Made by a program: the position numbers and the translations under genes. The notes beneath the pieces are model-generated. The model did no database searches. It was not told where the DNA came from and saw only the letters and a list, made by a program, of their open reading frames with translations. Below, piece by piece: positions 11,740-23,329 of a stretch of 64,000 nt of DNA (position 1 is the stretch's first letter; each line of letters starts with the position of its first letter). The stretch is from Dermanyssus gallinae (lineage: Eukaryota; Arthropoda; Arachnida; Mesostigmata; Dermanyssidae): positions 1 through 64,000 of the forward strand of contig QVRM01001414.1 in the NCBI GenBank assembly GCA_003439945.1, written 5' to 3'.

Positions 11740-13350
11740 GTTAGCTCAAATTTTAGTTGACAATGCTTGCGGTGGGCCGAGGAGGTTATGATAGAGGAGA
11801 TTAAGATATGATATCAACGTCATCCACACGGTTAGAAGTACCTCAGAAGTACCAAAAACGACCAATGGTCTTGCGTGACTCGTGCCCAAAACCTACTGGC
11901 TTCGGCCACAGCCGCCATTAGAAGACGCCTGCTTAGGGCCTAGAGCGTCGGAGTCTAGGATGATCAGAACAATACTCTAGGATCTAAAGGCTAGTCAGAT
12001 GGTAAATGGTTATACAGTATACATCATCATAAGAACCCCTAGGGGAGATAATGGTCCTACGTCATGAAGATAAAAATGGACGTCGAACGATAATATCTTA
12101 GTCAATTTAACGTTTCCACCAAGTTTTAGCATCTGCATAAGTGAAACAGGAGAACATTTGTAAAGTGCCAACCTTGAGGGGCTGCATGCCAGTACGACCC
12201 CGAAGGAGGCCGCCCTTAACCACAGTGGCCAAGAAAAAGCGACTCACACTCAAGAAATCTCTAAAAGCAGGAAAGGCTTCCGGAGGGCACTTCTGGAGGA
12301 ATTAAAGGACGACCCCTGGAGCGGTCTTTTAGGATGGTAAGGAGGTGTTCCCTTTGATGGAACGAAGAAGCTGTACCGTGGGGTTGTTCTCTTAGGGTGA
12401 TTATGGCAGACCGGGTAGTTAGTTCAGAGGCGGTACTATACCTGATCGAATGGACTTCGTAGAGCCTGAGCGCTGATGAACGCGGTCACGTATGGCAGAA
12501 CCAAGGCACAAGAAGGCCGACGGACAGCGAATAATAAATAAGTGGCAGAAACAAGGAGAGAGCCTGCTGTTTTCATACTTTTAATGAAGACAAAGGCAGT
12601 AGATTCTGACAGCAAACTGTGCGACGTTAGCATGGGTATGATGGAGTTGTCACAAGCGCATCTTTCCGTGATCACTAAATGATCTCCACCGACTGTGACG
12701 TGAGTCGCAAGCAGTCGCTAGTTGGAGTGGGATAAGAAGGCATGGCTGATTTTTAGTGAGCATTACTACCGCATTCTAGGACGTGCCACGGACTTAGCAA
12801 GCATATGTACGTGGCTTATTATTCAAGCTGCAGAATATTGTATACAGAATAAGCATTGCAAACTCTATCTAGGGGCCAAGTGACAAACTCTATCTAGGGA
12901 CCAAGTGACTTTATGACAAAACCTAGGAGACAACAAAAAATATAGCCTAATACAATTGTGTGTGAGAACTTTTGCAGAGATTAATATTGTCATAATTTCA
13001 ATTAAAGTGTTGGCTTTTTTTTTATTAAATAAACAGATATGCAGCGTTGTTCGTCACGTATAAATCGCGAGTAGAGTAGGTTATAAACTGCAATCGTATA
13101 CGTTCTACACTTGAAACATATTAGAAGATGAACTTGTACCGCATTGTTTAAAATGCCACAAAAATCGAAATGCATGTGTCTTGCATGTGAACAACATGCT
13201 ACGTACATTAATTATATTAAAACATTTGATAAAATTAAAAGGTGTACATTCCGAAATTGCTCTAGCGACAGAACATTTAGATTTTTAAGGGTTTTAGGTT
13301 CGACTATCATGGGCTGGTTAATTAGAACTGAAGATAATGCCTGCCTAATA
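11740..13350. other. No recognisable gene
   Basis: The translation around 12190-12290 is rich in Lys and Arg on the plus strand and could be the remains of a retroelement ORF1, but no zinc knuckle or other diagnostic box is present. A 25-bp near-perfect tandem duplication (CAAACTCTATCTAGGGG) starts at 12859 and 12884. Confidence 0.4.
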
Positions 13351-13352
13351 TA

Positions 13353-14300
13353 CATAGTGTGTTCAAAACGTATCGCGACTTTTGTGTTTTTTCAAAAATT
13401 ATTCATTTATTCATGAATATCTATTTTGTCCCCTTCAAAGTAATCCCCATGAGATATTATACACTTGTGCCAACGGTTTTTCCAATCTTCGAAGCACTTC
13501 AAAAAACCATTTTTTTTAACCTTGTTCAGCTCCTCCTTCGATGCCGTCTTTATCTCGTCAAGCGTAGCGTAACGTCGTCCTTTCATGGGCCTCTTCAGTT
13601 TAGGGAACAAGAAAAAGTCACAGGGGGCCAGATCTGGGGAATACGGTGGCTGCGGCATCATTAGTGTGTTGTTTTTGGCCAAAAACTCGCGCACAAGCAA
13701 CGATGTGTGAGCAGGGGCGTTATCGTGGTGCAAAAGCCAATTTTTGTTCTTCCACAAATCCGGGCGTTTCTGGCGGATTGCTTCGCGCAAATTGCGCATA
13801 ACTTGCAGGTAATATTCCTTATTGACCGTTCTACCCTGTGGCAAGAACTCATGATGCACCACGCCCCTGCAATCGTTAATCATTAATTTTTTCGTCTGTT
13901 GTTGAAGTGCTCGGGCGTCCGGCACGCTCTTCGTCGTTCACATCTTCTCGGCCTTCTGAGAACATTTTGTACCACCGATAAACGTCGCTTCGGTCCAAGG
14001 TAGCTTCTCCGTATGCCACAGTCAACATTCGGAATGCATCCGCGCACTTAATTTCGTTTTTCACACAAAATTTGATACAGGTTCTTTGATCCATTTTTTT
14101 GAATAGGTAAAAATCGAAGACGATCCAAAACACGTGCAAGCAAAGCAGCTGTCAACAATTAAGTGAACATTCAAAATGGCCGAGCTTGTCGGCATAAGTG
14201 AGAGACATGAGTACCAACATAACGCCACAAAAAATCGAAATTCGAATATACGTAACCCCATGAAAATTCAAAAGTCGCGATACGTTTTGAACACACCTCG
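13353..14300 (-). mobile_element. Internally deleted mariner element with both inverted ends and TA flanks
   Basis: Near-identical inverted ends define the element. The left end reads CATAGTGTGTTCAAAACG, and the right end, reverse-complemented, reads CGAGGTGTGTTCAAAACG. Both continue into TATCGCGACTTTTG. A TA dinucleotide lies immediately outside each end (13351-13352 and 14301-14302), the expected target duplication of Tc1/mariner elements. At 948 bp it is short of the ~1.3 kb of full mariners, and the missing piece is inside the transposase. Its right end lies only a few bases from the start of a SINE. Confidence 0.9.
13407..14139 (-). pseudogene. Mariner transposase, DD34D type, central part deleted
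   Basis: The N-terminal half (13876-14139) holds the mariner helix-turn-helix region, beginning near MDQRTCIKFCVKNE and running to RPSTSTTDEK. The C-terminal half (13407-13925) runs from CRGVVHHEFLPQGRTVN to the stop. It contains the second catalytic Asp in LLHHDNAPAH and the third in YSPDLAPCDFFLF, exactly 34 residues apart. The roughly 100 residues expected between the halves are absent, including the first catalytic Asp (the TGDE box), and the two halves are in different frames. The protein cannot be active. With both inverted ends intact the element could still be moved by a relative's transposase. Confidence 0.9.
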
Positions 14301-14302
14301 TA

Positions 14303-14476
14303 CATGCGGCTAGTGGTGCGGTGCATTCGCGTGCGCCTCGTAATCAGTGGAGACACGTGCCGGGTTCGATTTTCACCGTTACGCATTTGTATTTACTGGG
14401 TCCGTCTTACGAAGCAATGCAAACACAAACCTGTGGACGTTAAATGTTGGCTGAGAGTCGGGCCGAAATGTATACG
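14303..14476 (+). mobile_element. tRNA-derived SINE, family 1, copy 1
   Basis: The sequence aligns with the copies at 19869-20075, 40161-40341 and 56068-56266. It has a degraded A box, a B box of the form GGGTTCGATTTTC, the conserved block CATTTGTATTTACTGGG, and the 3' core GGCTGAGAGTCGG. The T-rich tail seen in other copies is lost. The 5' end lies a few bases from the mariner right end, so the two insertions are adjacent. Confidence 0.8.
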
Positions 14477-17400
14477 TGCGACGCACTCTATAGATGATAT
14501 GTCGTTGTTAACGGCCCACCAAGCGACACTGCTATAGGCTGTTTTAAAAAGTCTACACGTACCACACCACTCCACATTAGCGTTTTTTTTTAGTTATTCT
14601 CGTGCAGTTTATAGTTTGTTTTTTATGAAACTTAACTATTCATTGATAAAACAAAACTAATGGATCAAATAATCAAGCGGCCTCTTGCGGCACTCTGAAA
14701 GCGCAGGAGGCTGGTGCTGAAAAAGCATCGGCAACCTTGAGGCAAGTCAACCGTTCCGTGTATACCAGCTGCCCTGTTCGATAATGCTAGGCCTGACTCC
14801 AGAGGCCAGCATGTTTTTGAGGAGCAGACGATTGTCTAGCCTGTCGTTTTCGGCGCAAAGTGGTGCCAAAGAAAGGCTGAGTTTGGGGAGCCCTGGGGAA
14901 TTGCATTTCCTGAGCGAAATGAAGTGAAAAACTCCGAACAAGACCTTGCGACCTTGGGTAGTGGGACGCGAACTCGCACATCGAAACCACTCACGTAATG
15001 ATATGAAGGCTACGGGCGGCTGTCGTACTGTTTAAAGGTCTATTTGGGGTAATGGCAAACGGGCAGTGGAGAGTGTATATAGCGAAAGAGGTGGTCTGCT
15101 CCCCTACAGCATTGGATAATGTGTGTGTATTGGCCACCGTTTGATGCTGTTCACGTTGTTATCGGGTTGAGCAATTTGCATTTGGTGGTCTGAAAACCGC
15201 TCCCGACACTCCTTCCGACTTTGGGTTACCGCTTGCATTTAGCGGCGTTTTTGTCGTCGCCGCAACCTATCGTCAATTGTACTGGTTAGTGATACTCTCC
15301 GGTAGCTCGTTAGTACTAAAGCGTTGCTCTTCTTGTTTTAGCTTACTTAGAGGATAATGCGTCCCGTCGTCGGGTATTTAAAACAAGCAGTTTGTATATT
15401 TGGCTAACTGCATCTCTCGCAGATCAACCCGTAAAAATTGGCCCCCACAGCTTGCCCAGGGCGGCCCTGGCTTGGGCTTGATGTCCCCTGCCAGAAAAAT
15501 AGCAGTTCTAGACACCCTTGAAAGACTGATTGGAAAATTGACGCCATCTTCAACAACTAGTTTTTTAACCGCTACTTTAAAACGCATGGTTTCTATTTGG
15601 CTATAACCCAACAAAACTAGCAAAAATGTAGTAAGTTGGTTGCTTGAGTGACTAAAAACATATGTGATTTCGGCTAAACACAAGCAAGCTTAGATAAAGA
15701 TTTACAACTGCTACGCTGATGGCTTTAAGTAGCATAATAGCCCTTTTTTTGAGGTGCTGCTTTGAACTCTCCGTCAAGAACGCTGATGAATATATATATA
15801 TATATTTTTTTTTAAACAAGATTTTTCGTAAGGCAATTGCCCGTGTACGGTTTTTTTCGTGTCATGGCTAATTTTAAAAACGAATAATGCAGTCTAAAAC
15901 TGTGTCGCTATCTCTTTAGTTTACGACTGGAGGAACATCATCTCGTTATATTGGAAGCTGGCACTACTTACTGTCTTACACCAGAAGTGCATACTTGGGG
16001 CATGAATGAGACCGTGAGCAGTGTTTTTTTTATATCGCACAACGCGTCACTTCTTTGTTAGCAATGCCACGCTAGAGAAGAGTGTGGTTGTCGCATCGCG
16101 CCTCTGTCGACAAAATTGCACTCAAGTTTAACGCGAAAAAAACACATCTCACACGCACTATAGAATGATGCAGTGCACTCTACTTTTTGTCTGCTTGCAA
16201 GGATAGCGTTCCACCACTATAAGAAAAAGCTTTACGTATCATAAAATGTGCAAGCCAATTGGTCCCCAAACATCGCTTGGAAACCTCAATCTGCACCCGT
16301 AAGTTCCTGAATGTGAATACGTTAAAATGACCACGGTGGTTTCACTTGCCGGCCAGACCACCAATGACAATGGCTCTAGATTTTTTAGAAGGAATCGCAT
16401 TTGGAAGAGACACCATAGCTGTCCTATTTATACGCCCCCTTCCCCTATTTGCAGGCTAGCTCTGCTCTCATAGTTCACTTCTCGTCAATCAGGCAGCATG
16501 TATGGACCAATGAATCATGCATAATTTCGTGCAGTCGCCTCGACTCGACTAGATTGCCGTAGTCGTATTCGCCTGAATTCTAGATGTGTCAAGTCAAGTT
16601 CCTTCTCCAACTCGGCCCACTCGCCTGCCGTAGGTGGCCGGTAAGCAATGTTCGAAGGACCAACGCCGACATGATTGCCGAGTTAACGAAATTGCCGTGC
16701 CCAGGAAGGCCGTCATCCGCCGTTAGATAATAGCCGAATAACCTGTTCGCTACGCTTTGCTTCCTGTTCTGATCGGTAAGCAGCGTGTAAGCTGATCTCG
16801 GGCTGGTGGCGTTGGCCCGACCACCCGATATACAGCATACGCAGTCATATTTGCTTGTTTCGGCCTTCGGGATTTGTCTCGGTGCGGCTTGTTGTACGTT
16901 TGCTGCTGCTGCAGCTGCAGGAAAAACACGTCTCGATCCTGTCGACATGTCGACTGGAACCCACCAGTCGGGAATCTGCCGGAGTGCTACTATTGTTGCA
17001 GCCATCTATCTGTGGACTTTTCTCTCGGGTGACCACTGTCTATCATGAGGGTGGTTCTAATTAATATCCGAGTGCCATCATATTTCGTCGCTGTGCACTG
17101 CACATATAGGAAGGCAGCCAGCTAGACAGCCGTACACCGACCACCGACGACCGAAGAACAAGACCAAGGCTTCCTGGCCAGAGGACATCTATTGTGACGT
17201 AAGCTATATGCGTGCAGCCGTTACCGGGGCTGTCAGTGTTACTAGCAGTGCTGTTGCTGCCGCTGCTGTTGTTGCTGTGTGTTGACGTAACTCAAGCTAA
17301 TTGTGCGCACCGATGTGCAGGCTAATGGAAATGACACGATATAATGTCGAGTAGAAACGAGGTATAGGTCCTTGCCTATTGCGGGTGTGGTCCGTCACGC

Positions 17401-17573
17401 TGTCCTGGAGGCCGCCAATCCGCGGCCTTGTCTCTGTCCCTTCCCTCCATCCCTCCACCTGTCTCGGATAAGAGTAGCCGCACCAGTCGTTGGCACTGCT
17501 GGAGGACCTTTTTGGATGGAAAGCTGATATTATCAGGCACTGCACAAGGCCTTCAGCGAGCAGGATGTATCTG

Positions 17574-17576
<3 letters not shown>
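14477..17576. other. Mostly unannotatable; includes a CpG-richer stretch at 16.5-17.5 kb
   Basis: Apart from the LINE N-terminal fragment listed at 15378-15683 I see no family motif. Overlapping frames on both strands at 16589-17048 encode Ala-, Cys- or Arg-rich peptides driven by GCTGCTGCAG-type repeats and are not convincing genes. The composition between about 16500 and 17500 is less AT-rich than elsewhere, which might mark host non-coding exon or regulatory DNA; this is inference only. Confidence 0.4.
15378..15683 (-). pseudogene. Possible LINE ORF N-terminal fragment with a GDIKPKPGP box
   Basis: The 101-codon minus-strand frame carries LSRVSRTAIFLAGDIKPKPGP. The part G-D-I/V-x-x-N-P-G-P is common upstream of the endonuclease domain in CR1/L2/Jockey-like LINEs, and in some lineages it works as a 2A-like ribosome-skipping motif. 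Here the Asn is Lys, so skipping would not be expected. No endonuclease domain follows in frame. The call rests on one short motif and is tentative. Confidence 0.35.
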
Positions 17577-17630
<54 letters not shown>

Positions 17631-17676
17631 TAATATATATATATATATATACACATATACATATATATATATATAC
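17577..17676. repeat. Compound (TA)n microsatellite with ACATGTAT interruptions
   Basis: A (TA)n tract of about 42 bp is bordered on each side by ACATGTAT, making the block palindromic. It is followed by shorter TA tracts broken by CACATATACA. Both strands give spurious Tyr/Ile frames. Confidence 0.85.
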
Positions 17677-19478
17677 CCACTTGGTATGGACGGAGTACTC
17701 AATCATCTTATTGTTGCTAGCGCGATACCAATGCATGTACACACACATTTATCGCAAATTAATCGTATTACCTTGTGCATATTTGCCTCTAAGTAAAAGT
17801 CAAGCAACAAGACAGAAAGTGCTAAAAATGTATTCTGAGTATATAGGCAGAAAAGGGAACGAACTGATCAAAATGAAAGTCCTGACGAAGGTACTGAGTG
17901 GTTTTAACAGTAGTCGTAGTAGAAGCAGTACCCTATGCAGATAGCTGTACCGTACCAGCCAGTAGTTGGTAAACGAAAGTAATGCTCCTAGCTAAAGACT
18001 AAGGTACACAAGCGTGACAGTTAAAAAAAACATTTGCGACGTAGTTAACAACCGACTTGTTGTTGTTGTTTTTGTTTATTTCGTTTGTTTCACATTTATT
18101 TATTCTGGCATTTTTTCTGTGGATTTATTCTTGTCACGTCGGCCCATTGACTCACAACTGTATCCATACACACAGGCGCACGCACGCGGCCACAATTTAC
18201 AACGCTGCATAATTATTTACTTTTTCACGTCTCTTTTAAGAGATACGCTTACTGGCAGATGTTTGACGTGTAATTGTGCTCATTCAAATTCGTTTCAAAG
18301 CTTTCAGGTAAAAAATCTCGGGTCTCGTAGGGCAATGATGATGATGGTTTTGGCGATAATAATGACTTTAATGAGAATGAGACGGGTCGATACTTAAGCG
18401 ATGGCATGATAAGTGAGAAGATCTGACGATATGTGGCAGAGAAACATGGGCACCGCGTCCATTATGACGTAAAGCTGCTAGAACGCTATTCTCAGTGCAG
18501 TTAGGCGCGTTCTTATTGTCGAGTTTGATTTTGTTGTGCATTGTTCCTTTCTTATGTTTTGCTTTTCTCTATGAATCGTTTCGTGTAGTGGCTGTTCAGG
18601 CTCGTTCCGGCCCCAGCAAGATTGGCAGTTGAGTTGGTGATGATGGATGAAGGGTAAGAGACTCCATCTGCTCATTTCGCGTTGCCTTTTTCGTCATTCG
18701 CCGAGCTGGTTCCTTCCCACGTGTCGGCCTGTTGCTTCTCGGCTCGAAAGTCGGCTGACATTCTGCGTGCGTACAGGTTTCCGTCGACCTCGAGCGAGGG
18801 ATCTGGCGTCCGGCTGTTTCGGTGCGCCAGAACAACCTTACGGATCTGCAAGAGCATGACCGTTTATGCAAATGACGGGCTAACAGAGCGTACGAAGAAA
18901 TGCACGAAGCACCTCTTACCATTACTGCTACGGCCTTTATTACCACACGGCCATAATAATTTTACATATTTGCACTCGTCTACCTCTACGCATACGTCTT
19001 ACTACCTATTGCAGGCAAAACAGGTAGACAGATTTATGTTTGATAATGGAACATTAGGAAGATTTAGGATTAAATTATGCAACACGCTTGGTGGTGCTAT
19101 GTGGACCGTCATGTTACGATAAAAGTTGGGTGGCGTCAAAGAAGTCACTAACTTTCGACAGACAATCCTAGTGAAGTAATAGTTAAAGCAGTGTGCTGTC
19201 CAGGCTCGTGGTTAGCGCATATTAGGCGATTACGAACGGTATAGATTGGCTGACTCGAGCCTTTGCGTGGCCAAAGCGCCATCGGCAACCTGCATAAGAC
19301 GTCGTAAAACTGCCCAATTGGCAACGATATGTAACGGTTTTGGGCAGCACTGCACCTATTTGTTTATATGAGGGCAGTCAGTACTGAACGTTGCACGATG
19401 GCTTCGTAAGAAAAAGGAAGCATATCTGTTTAAGAACAGCCAAGTTTTTTCCTGTAAAGATACTCTATTGATAATTAT

Positions 19479-19480
<2 letters not shown>
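17677..19480. other. No recognisable gene
   Basis: Several overlapping frames of up to ~146 codons occur on both strands between 18478 and 19122. None shows a recognisable domain, and they compete with each other in the same DNA. I see nothing that decides for a gene. Confidence 0.45.
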
Positions 19481-19532
<52 letters not shown>

Positions 19533-19600
19533 AAGAATGCTACTTTTAATTATATGAAATGAGAAAGATTAGCGGCGTCTTTTTTAAAACTTAAACTTAC

Positions 19601-19631
<31 letters not shown>

Positions 19632-19734
19632 ATGTACAACGCAAGTGCACTTTATTACGCATGTGGTGTTGTACCCTGCTTTATCAATCATCAGTCATGT
19701 AGTCTTTACATGAGATTCTGGGAATACAGAAAAG

Positions 19735-19770
<36 letters not shown>
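19481..19770. repeat. Three (TA)n microsatellites
   Basis: TA tracts lie at about 19481-19530, 19604-19631 and 19739-19770, separated by ordinary sequence of about 70-110 bp. Confidence 0.85.
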
Positions 19771-19771
<1 letters not shown>

Positions 19772-19868
19772 TTGTTAGGAGCTGCGGGTGAGAGAGATGT
19801 CAGCAAGGAATCATCCCAATATCAGCGTAGATCATCAGCGAGCGCAGCAGCTCAAGCGCCTATGACTT

Positions 19869-20075
19869 AAAACAAAACCTTTTTTTGGGTTGACCCTCAG
19901 CCAACAATTAACATCATCACGGGACTGCTTTCGTATTGCTCCGTAAGACAGACCCCGTAAAAATACAAATGTGCAATGGTAGGGGGCTCGAACCCGTGCT
20001 GCACGTATGTGTCTTCTCTTCGGTCGATCGCGAAGTGCACCTCGCCAATGCACCCACTACGCCACCGGGCTCTAC
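19869..20075 (-). mobile_element. tRNA-derived SINE, family 1, copy 2
   Basis: On the minus strand it starts GAGCCCGGTGGCGTAGTGGG, containing TGGCGTAGTGGG, a perfect match to the RNA polymerase III A-box pattern. The B box GGGTTCGAGCCCC follows, then CATTTGTATTTTTACGGGG, then the core TTGGCTGAGGGTCAACC and a T-rich end. The flanks GCGCCTATGACTTA (left) and GGCGCCCAACACTTA (right) could be a degraded target duplication. The A-to-B spacing is what tRNA-derived SINEs show. It is a retroposed copy, not a working tRNA gene. Confidence 0.87.
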
Positions 20076-20735
20076 AGGCGCCCAACACTTACCTCAGGAT
20101 CGGTGACCTTGTCAAAGTCGTAGTAATCGAAATCCATGTTGTCGTTTCACCGAGCCGAACCAGACGGGATGGGATCACTGGCAACGACAGCGACGTTCAA
20201 GTCGTAAGCAACGACGGTATTCCGTTAGATCAGGCGAACAGGTGTTACTGGCCGTTATCTCTGGTGGCCTCTTCCAGACTTCCAGAGCAGCAAGACTGAC
20301 CAACCAACACCAGCAATGCTGCAACAGTGTTACCGCAACAACCGATCAGATCAACTTAGTCGTTCGTTCTGCTGTGCCGCCACAGACCCTGTCACGGAGC
20401 AACTCTCTTAAATACTTGCCAGGGGGCGAGAATGTTCTTGCGTGGCATTAGCGCATGCACATACGTGCGTCGACAAGGCGTGCATCTTCTCAAGCGGCCG
20501 CCTATTCATTCGTTGCATTGCACTGACTGTCTTTACCGATGATGATCGTCATTGCGACTACGGCCTTCTCCGTATACTCTCTCTCGCCGGTATCGCCACC
20601 GTCACCGGCCGGAGAATCACGCGTCAAACTGTGTCACGTCCTTGTCCGTCCGGCCCGCACAAAAGGCCCACGGAGGCCAGCGGCTGTAAGCAGGATCGCC
20701 TTAGACAGGCTCTGATGAGAACGATTATGACAGCA
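20076..20735. other. No recognisable gene; balanced composition
   Basis: An open frame starts at 20442 and runs into the (CAA)n block (203 codons to 21053). Its first ~95 codons show no known motif, and the rest encodes runs of Asn and Ser from the repeat. Translated trinucleotide tracts are normal in arthropod regulatory proteins, but nothing else supports an exon. Confidence 0.4.
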
Positions 20736-20985
<250 letters not shown>

Positions 20986-21059
20986 ACCACGATGACCACG
21001 AACAACAACAACTAACCACGGCAGGACAACACCGAAGGCAGCTTATTCCGTAATAAGGG

Positions 21060-23300
21060 ACTTAAATGGAAGACGATGAAGATGCTATAGAAGCTTCGGA
21101 AAGTGAAAACGCAGCAGCAATCTGGCGCCTCGTATGAATATCGATCGCCCGTAGACATGATTGAGCATAGGCTAGCACTGTTTAGCACGCTTTTTCCTCC
21201 TTCCCTCTCTCTCTCCCTCTGCCTGCCTTTTTATCTGACTCCTGCCCTCTGCAATTGTTTTGCTTTCTCTCGCTGTAACAATGTGTGTTTTGTTTTTCTC
21301 GGAAGCACAAGTTGATTGCCGTGCGATACCCACGAGGGTAGACATTGACCTCAATTTTAAATGGAGAACACCGTGAACTCTCTCTCTTCTCGCTGATGTC
21401 TCGCGCGAGGAGAGACAGTTCACGCGCCCTCACTCTCTCGTTCTCCTAAATCTCGCTAGCGATTCGAAATTACTTCGTCCCTGGGTCGCTAGGGAAACGC
21501 CTGAATGAAGTGTTGTGATGCGATGTGTGATGTCCAAGAGTCACTACGACTGAATGCCATACGACTGCTAATAGAAGGCTATTTTTAGAAACGTCAATAG
21601 ATCTTTTCGTGCCACTTGTTGTGGCGATGGCTGGTTCAGCTGCTGCTGCTCAAGAGACAATCGCGCATCATAGACGTCCTCAACAAGACGGTGTCCTATA
21701 TATGTATGTACACAAATCTCTATGGGTGCGTGACTCGACGAGTGTTCCACGTGTGACAACGAGCAGTGGCCGACTAAGCAGACATATCAACTGTAGCTGT
21801 TCTATATATTTCCGGTTGAACAACTTTCCACTTGTTTACCGTTGCCTCTGTTATTGTCTTTCGGCTGCCCTGTCGCCATTAATAGGCAGGCGTGTTTTCA
21901 CGCGCGATCACCTTCGCGACAACATATTGGCCTGTTTTCGTTTTTGCTTCGAAGCTTCGATCAGTTACTGGCGACGGACAGTATGCATTGCAGCGTCGTA
22001 TCGCCCTACAACCAACAAGCAATCGAGATTGCCACTTTAAGGTTCAGGGTTGAGCAGGTCACCAATTTTTTGACAGGCCGATGAGATTCGAGTATATTAA
22101 TATAGGTTCACACTTGGATAGCGCTGCATATTAGTCATATGTGCGTACGAGACACAAACTTAATATCAGAATACGCTTTTTTTCTGTTGTAAATGTATCT
22201 ATATTATAAATGTTAAGGTGTTTTAAATATTACATTTTTTGTTAATGTCAAGACGCCCTCTTTACGAATTGTTTGCTTCTGCTTTGTGTCTCTTGCACTT
22301 CTGGGTGATCGGCTTCCCTAATCGGCTTTCGCCTATGCGCTTTAGTTTGTCACGTAGTTTGATCATATGTACAATAGTGTATTTCCCCAGCAGAGGTATG
22401 TAATGGCAGATCAATGACAACCACGCCTAACAAATGCAACCAGCAAGGCCGGGGCTTGAACTTGTTTTGCGTTTTGTGATCGTTTTGCTAATCATGGTTG
22501 GGGGTTACTCACCTAAGCCATCGCCACTATATATATAGACATATATTTTTTTAATTAACACCCGGGCTAGGTTAGTGTGTTTATGTTACGTCAGAGTGTT
22601 TCGACACAACCATCAATCTAGCGTATTGCCAACTCTGCAAGGGACCGAACCGCCGGACATACAGCGGCGTGGTTTTTATCACATTTGCTTCAGCATTGTT
22701 TGCATCGACATTTGACCTGTGGTTCATGAAAACCGTCCACGTTGCACAGAACGTGATGAAATCAGTGGTCTGCAAAGGCCGTCGTTAGATGCCGATTTTT
22801 CACCTCGCTAGCCCTCCACCCAGTGTCCTTTATTGCTGCTGTCCTATAAAACCCTGTGTCTACCTCTCTAATTTTGGTTTGCCAGTTCCTCATGGAAACG
22901 TCAAAAGTGCACGTTTTCTTTAGATTTCATCGTTTTTGCAGATCCTTTCTCAGCAGTGGGCCACCTTCCAGCACGTGAACCACCCTATTTCTGCACGTAT
23001 TTGAGAGCACACAAAGCCCCTTTAGAAAAAAAACCCTAACGTATCAATTAAGCGCAATTCGGCCACTCCCACCTTATTCCATATTAGTGAAATACCATAT
23101 GTGGCGATGGGTGCTATCTGTATCCCAAAAAGAGCGACTTCTGCATGGACCGAAGGCATATGTGAACATTTAATTGCCGCAGCTGCAATAACTTTCTAGT
23201 AACCTTTCTGGTGGCTCTCTCCTCAAAAACTGCTGCCCCTTGTTGATAAGGTGAACCCTAGATATGTAACTTTGTTTACAAATTTTAATTGATTTTTTCT
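21060..23300. other. No recognisable gene
   Basis: A CT-rich patch at 21195-21230 and a GA/CT-rich patch near 21370-21440 are low-complexity. Open frames at 21609-22084 show no family motif. The last few hundred bases may be the 3' part of the LINE that follows on the minus strand, but no poly(A) or stop context marks its end. Confidence 0.4.
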
Positions 23301-23329
23301 GATTTGAAGCACATCACCCTTGGCCAGAC

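Noticed and set aside
16589..17048. Overlapping ~60-138-codon frames on both strands as a host gene
   Set aside because: They compete for the same DNA, show no domain, and their Ala/Cys runs come from a GCTGCTGCAG patch.
17533..17796. Tyr/Ile-rich open frames over TA tracts
   Set aside because: These are translations of (TA)n, which contains no stop in the ATA/TAT frames.
18647..19122. Host gene at 18.5-19.1 kb
   Set aside because: Several frames on both strands overlap, and none has a family motif or a start/splice context I can support.
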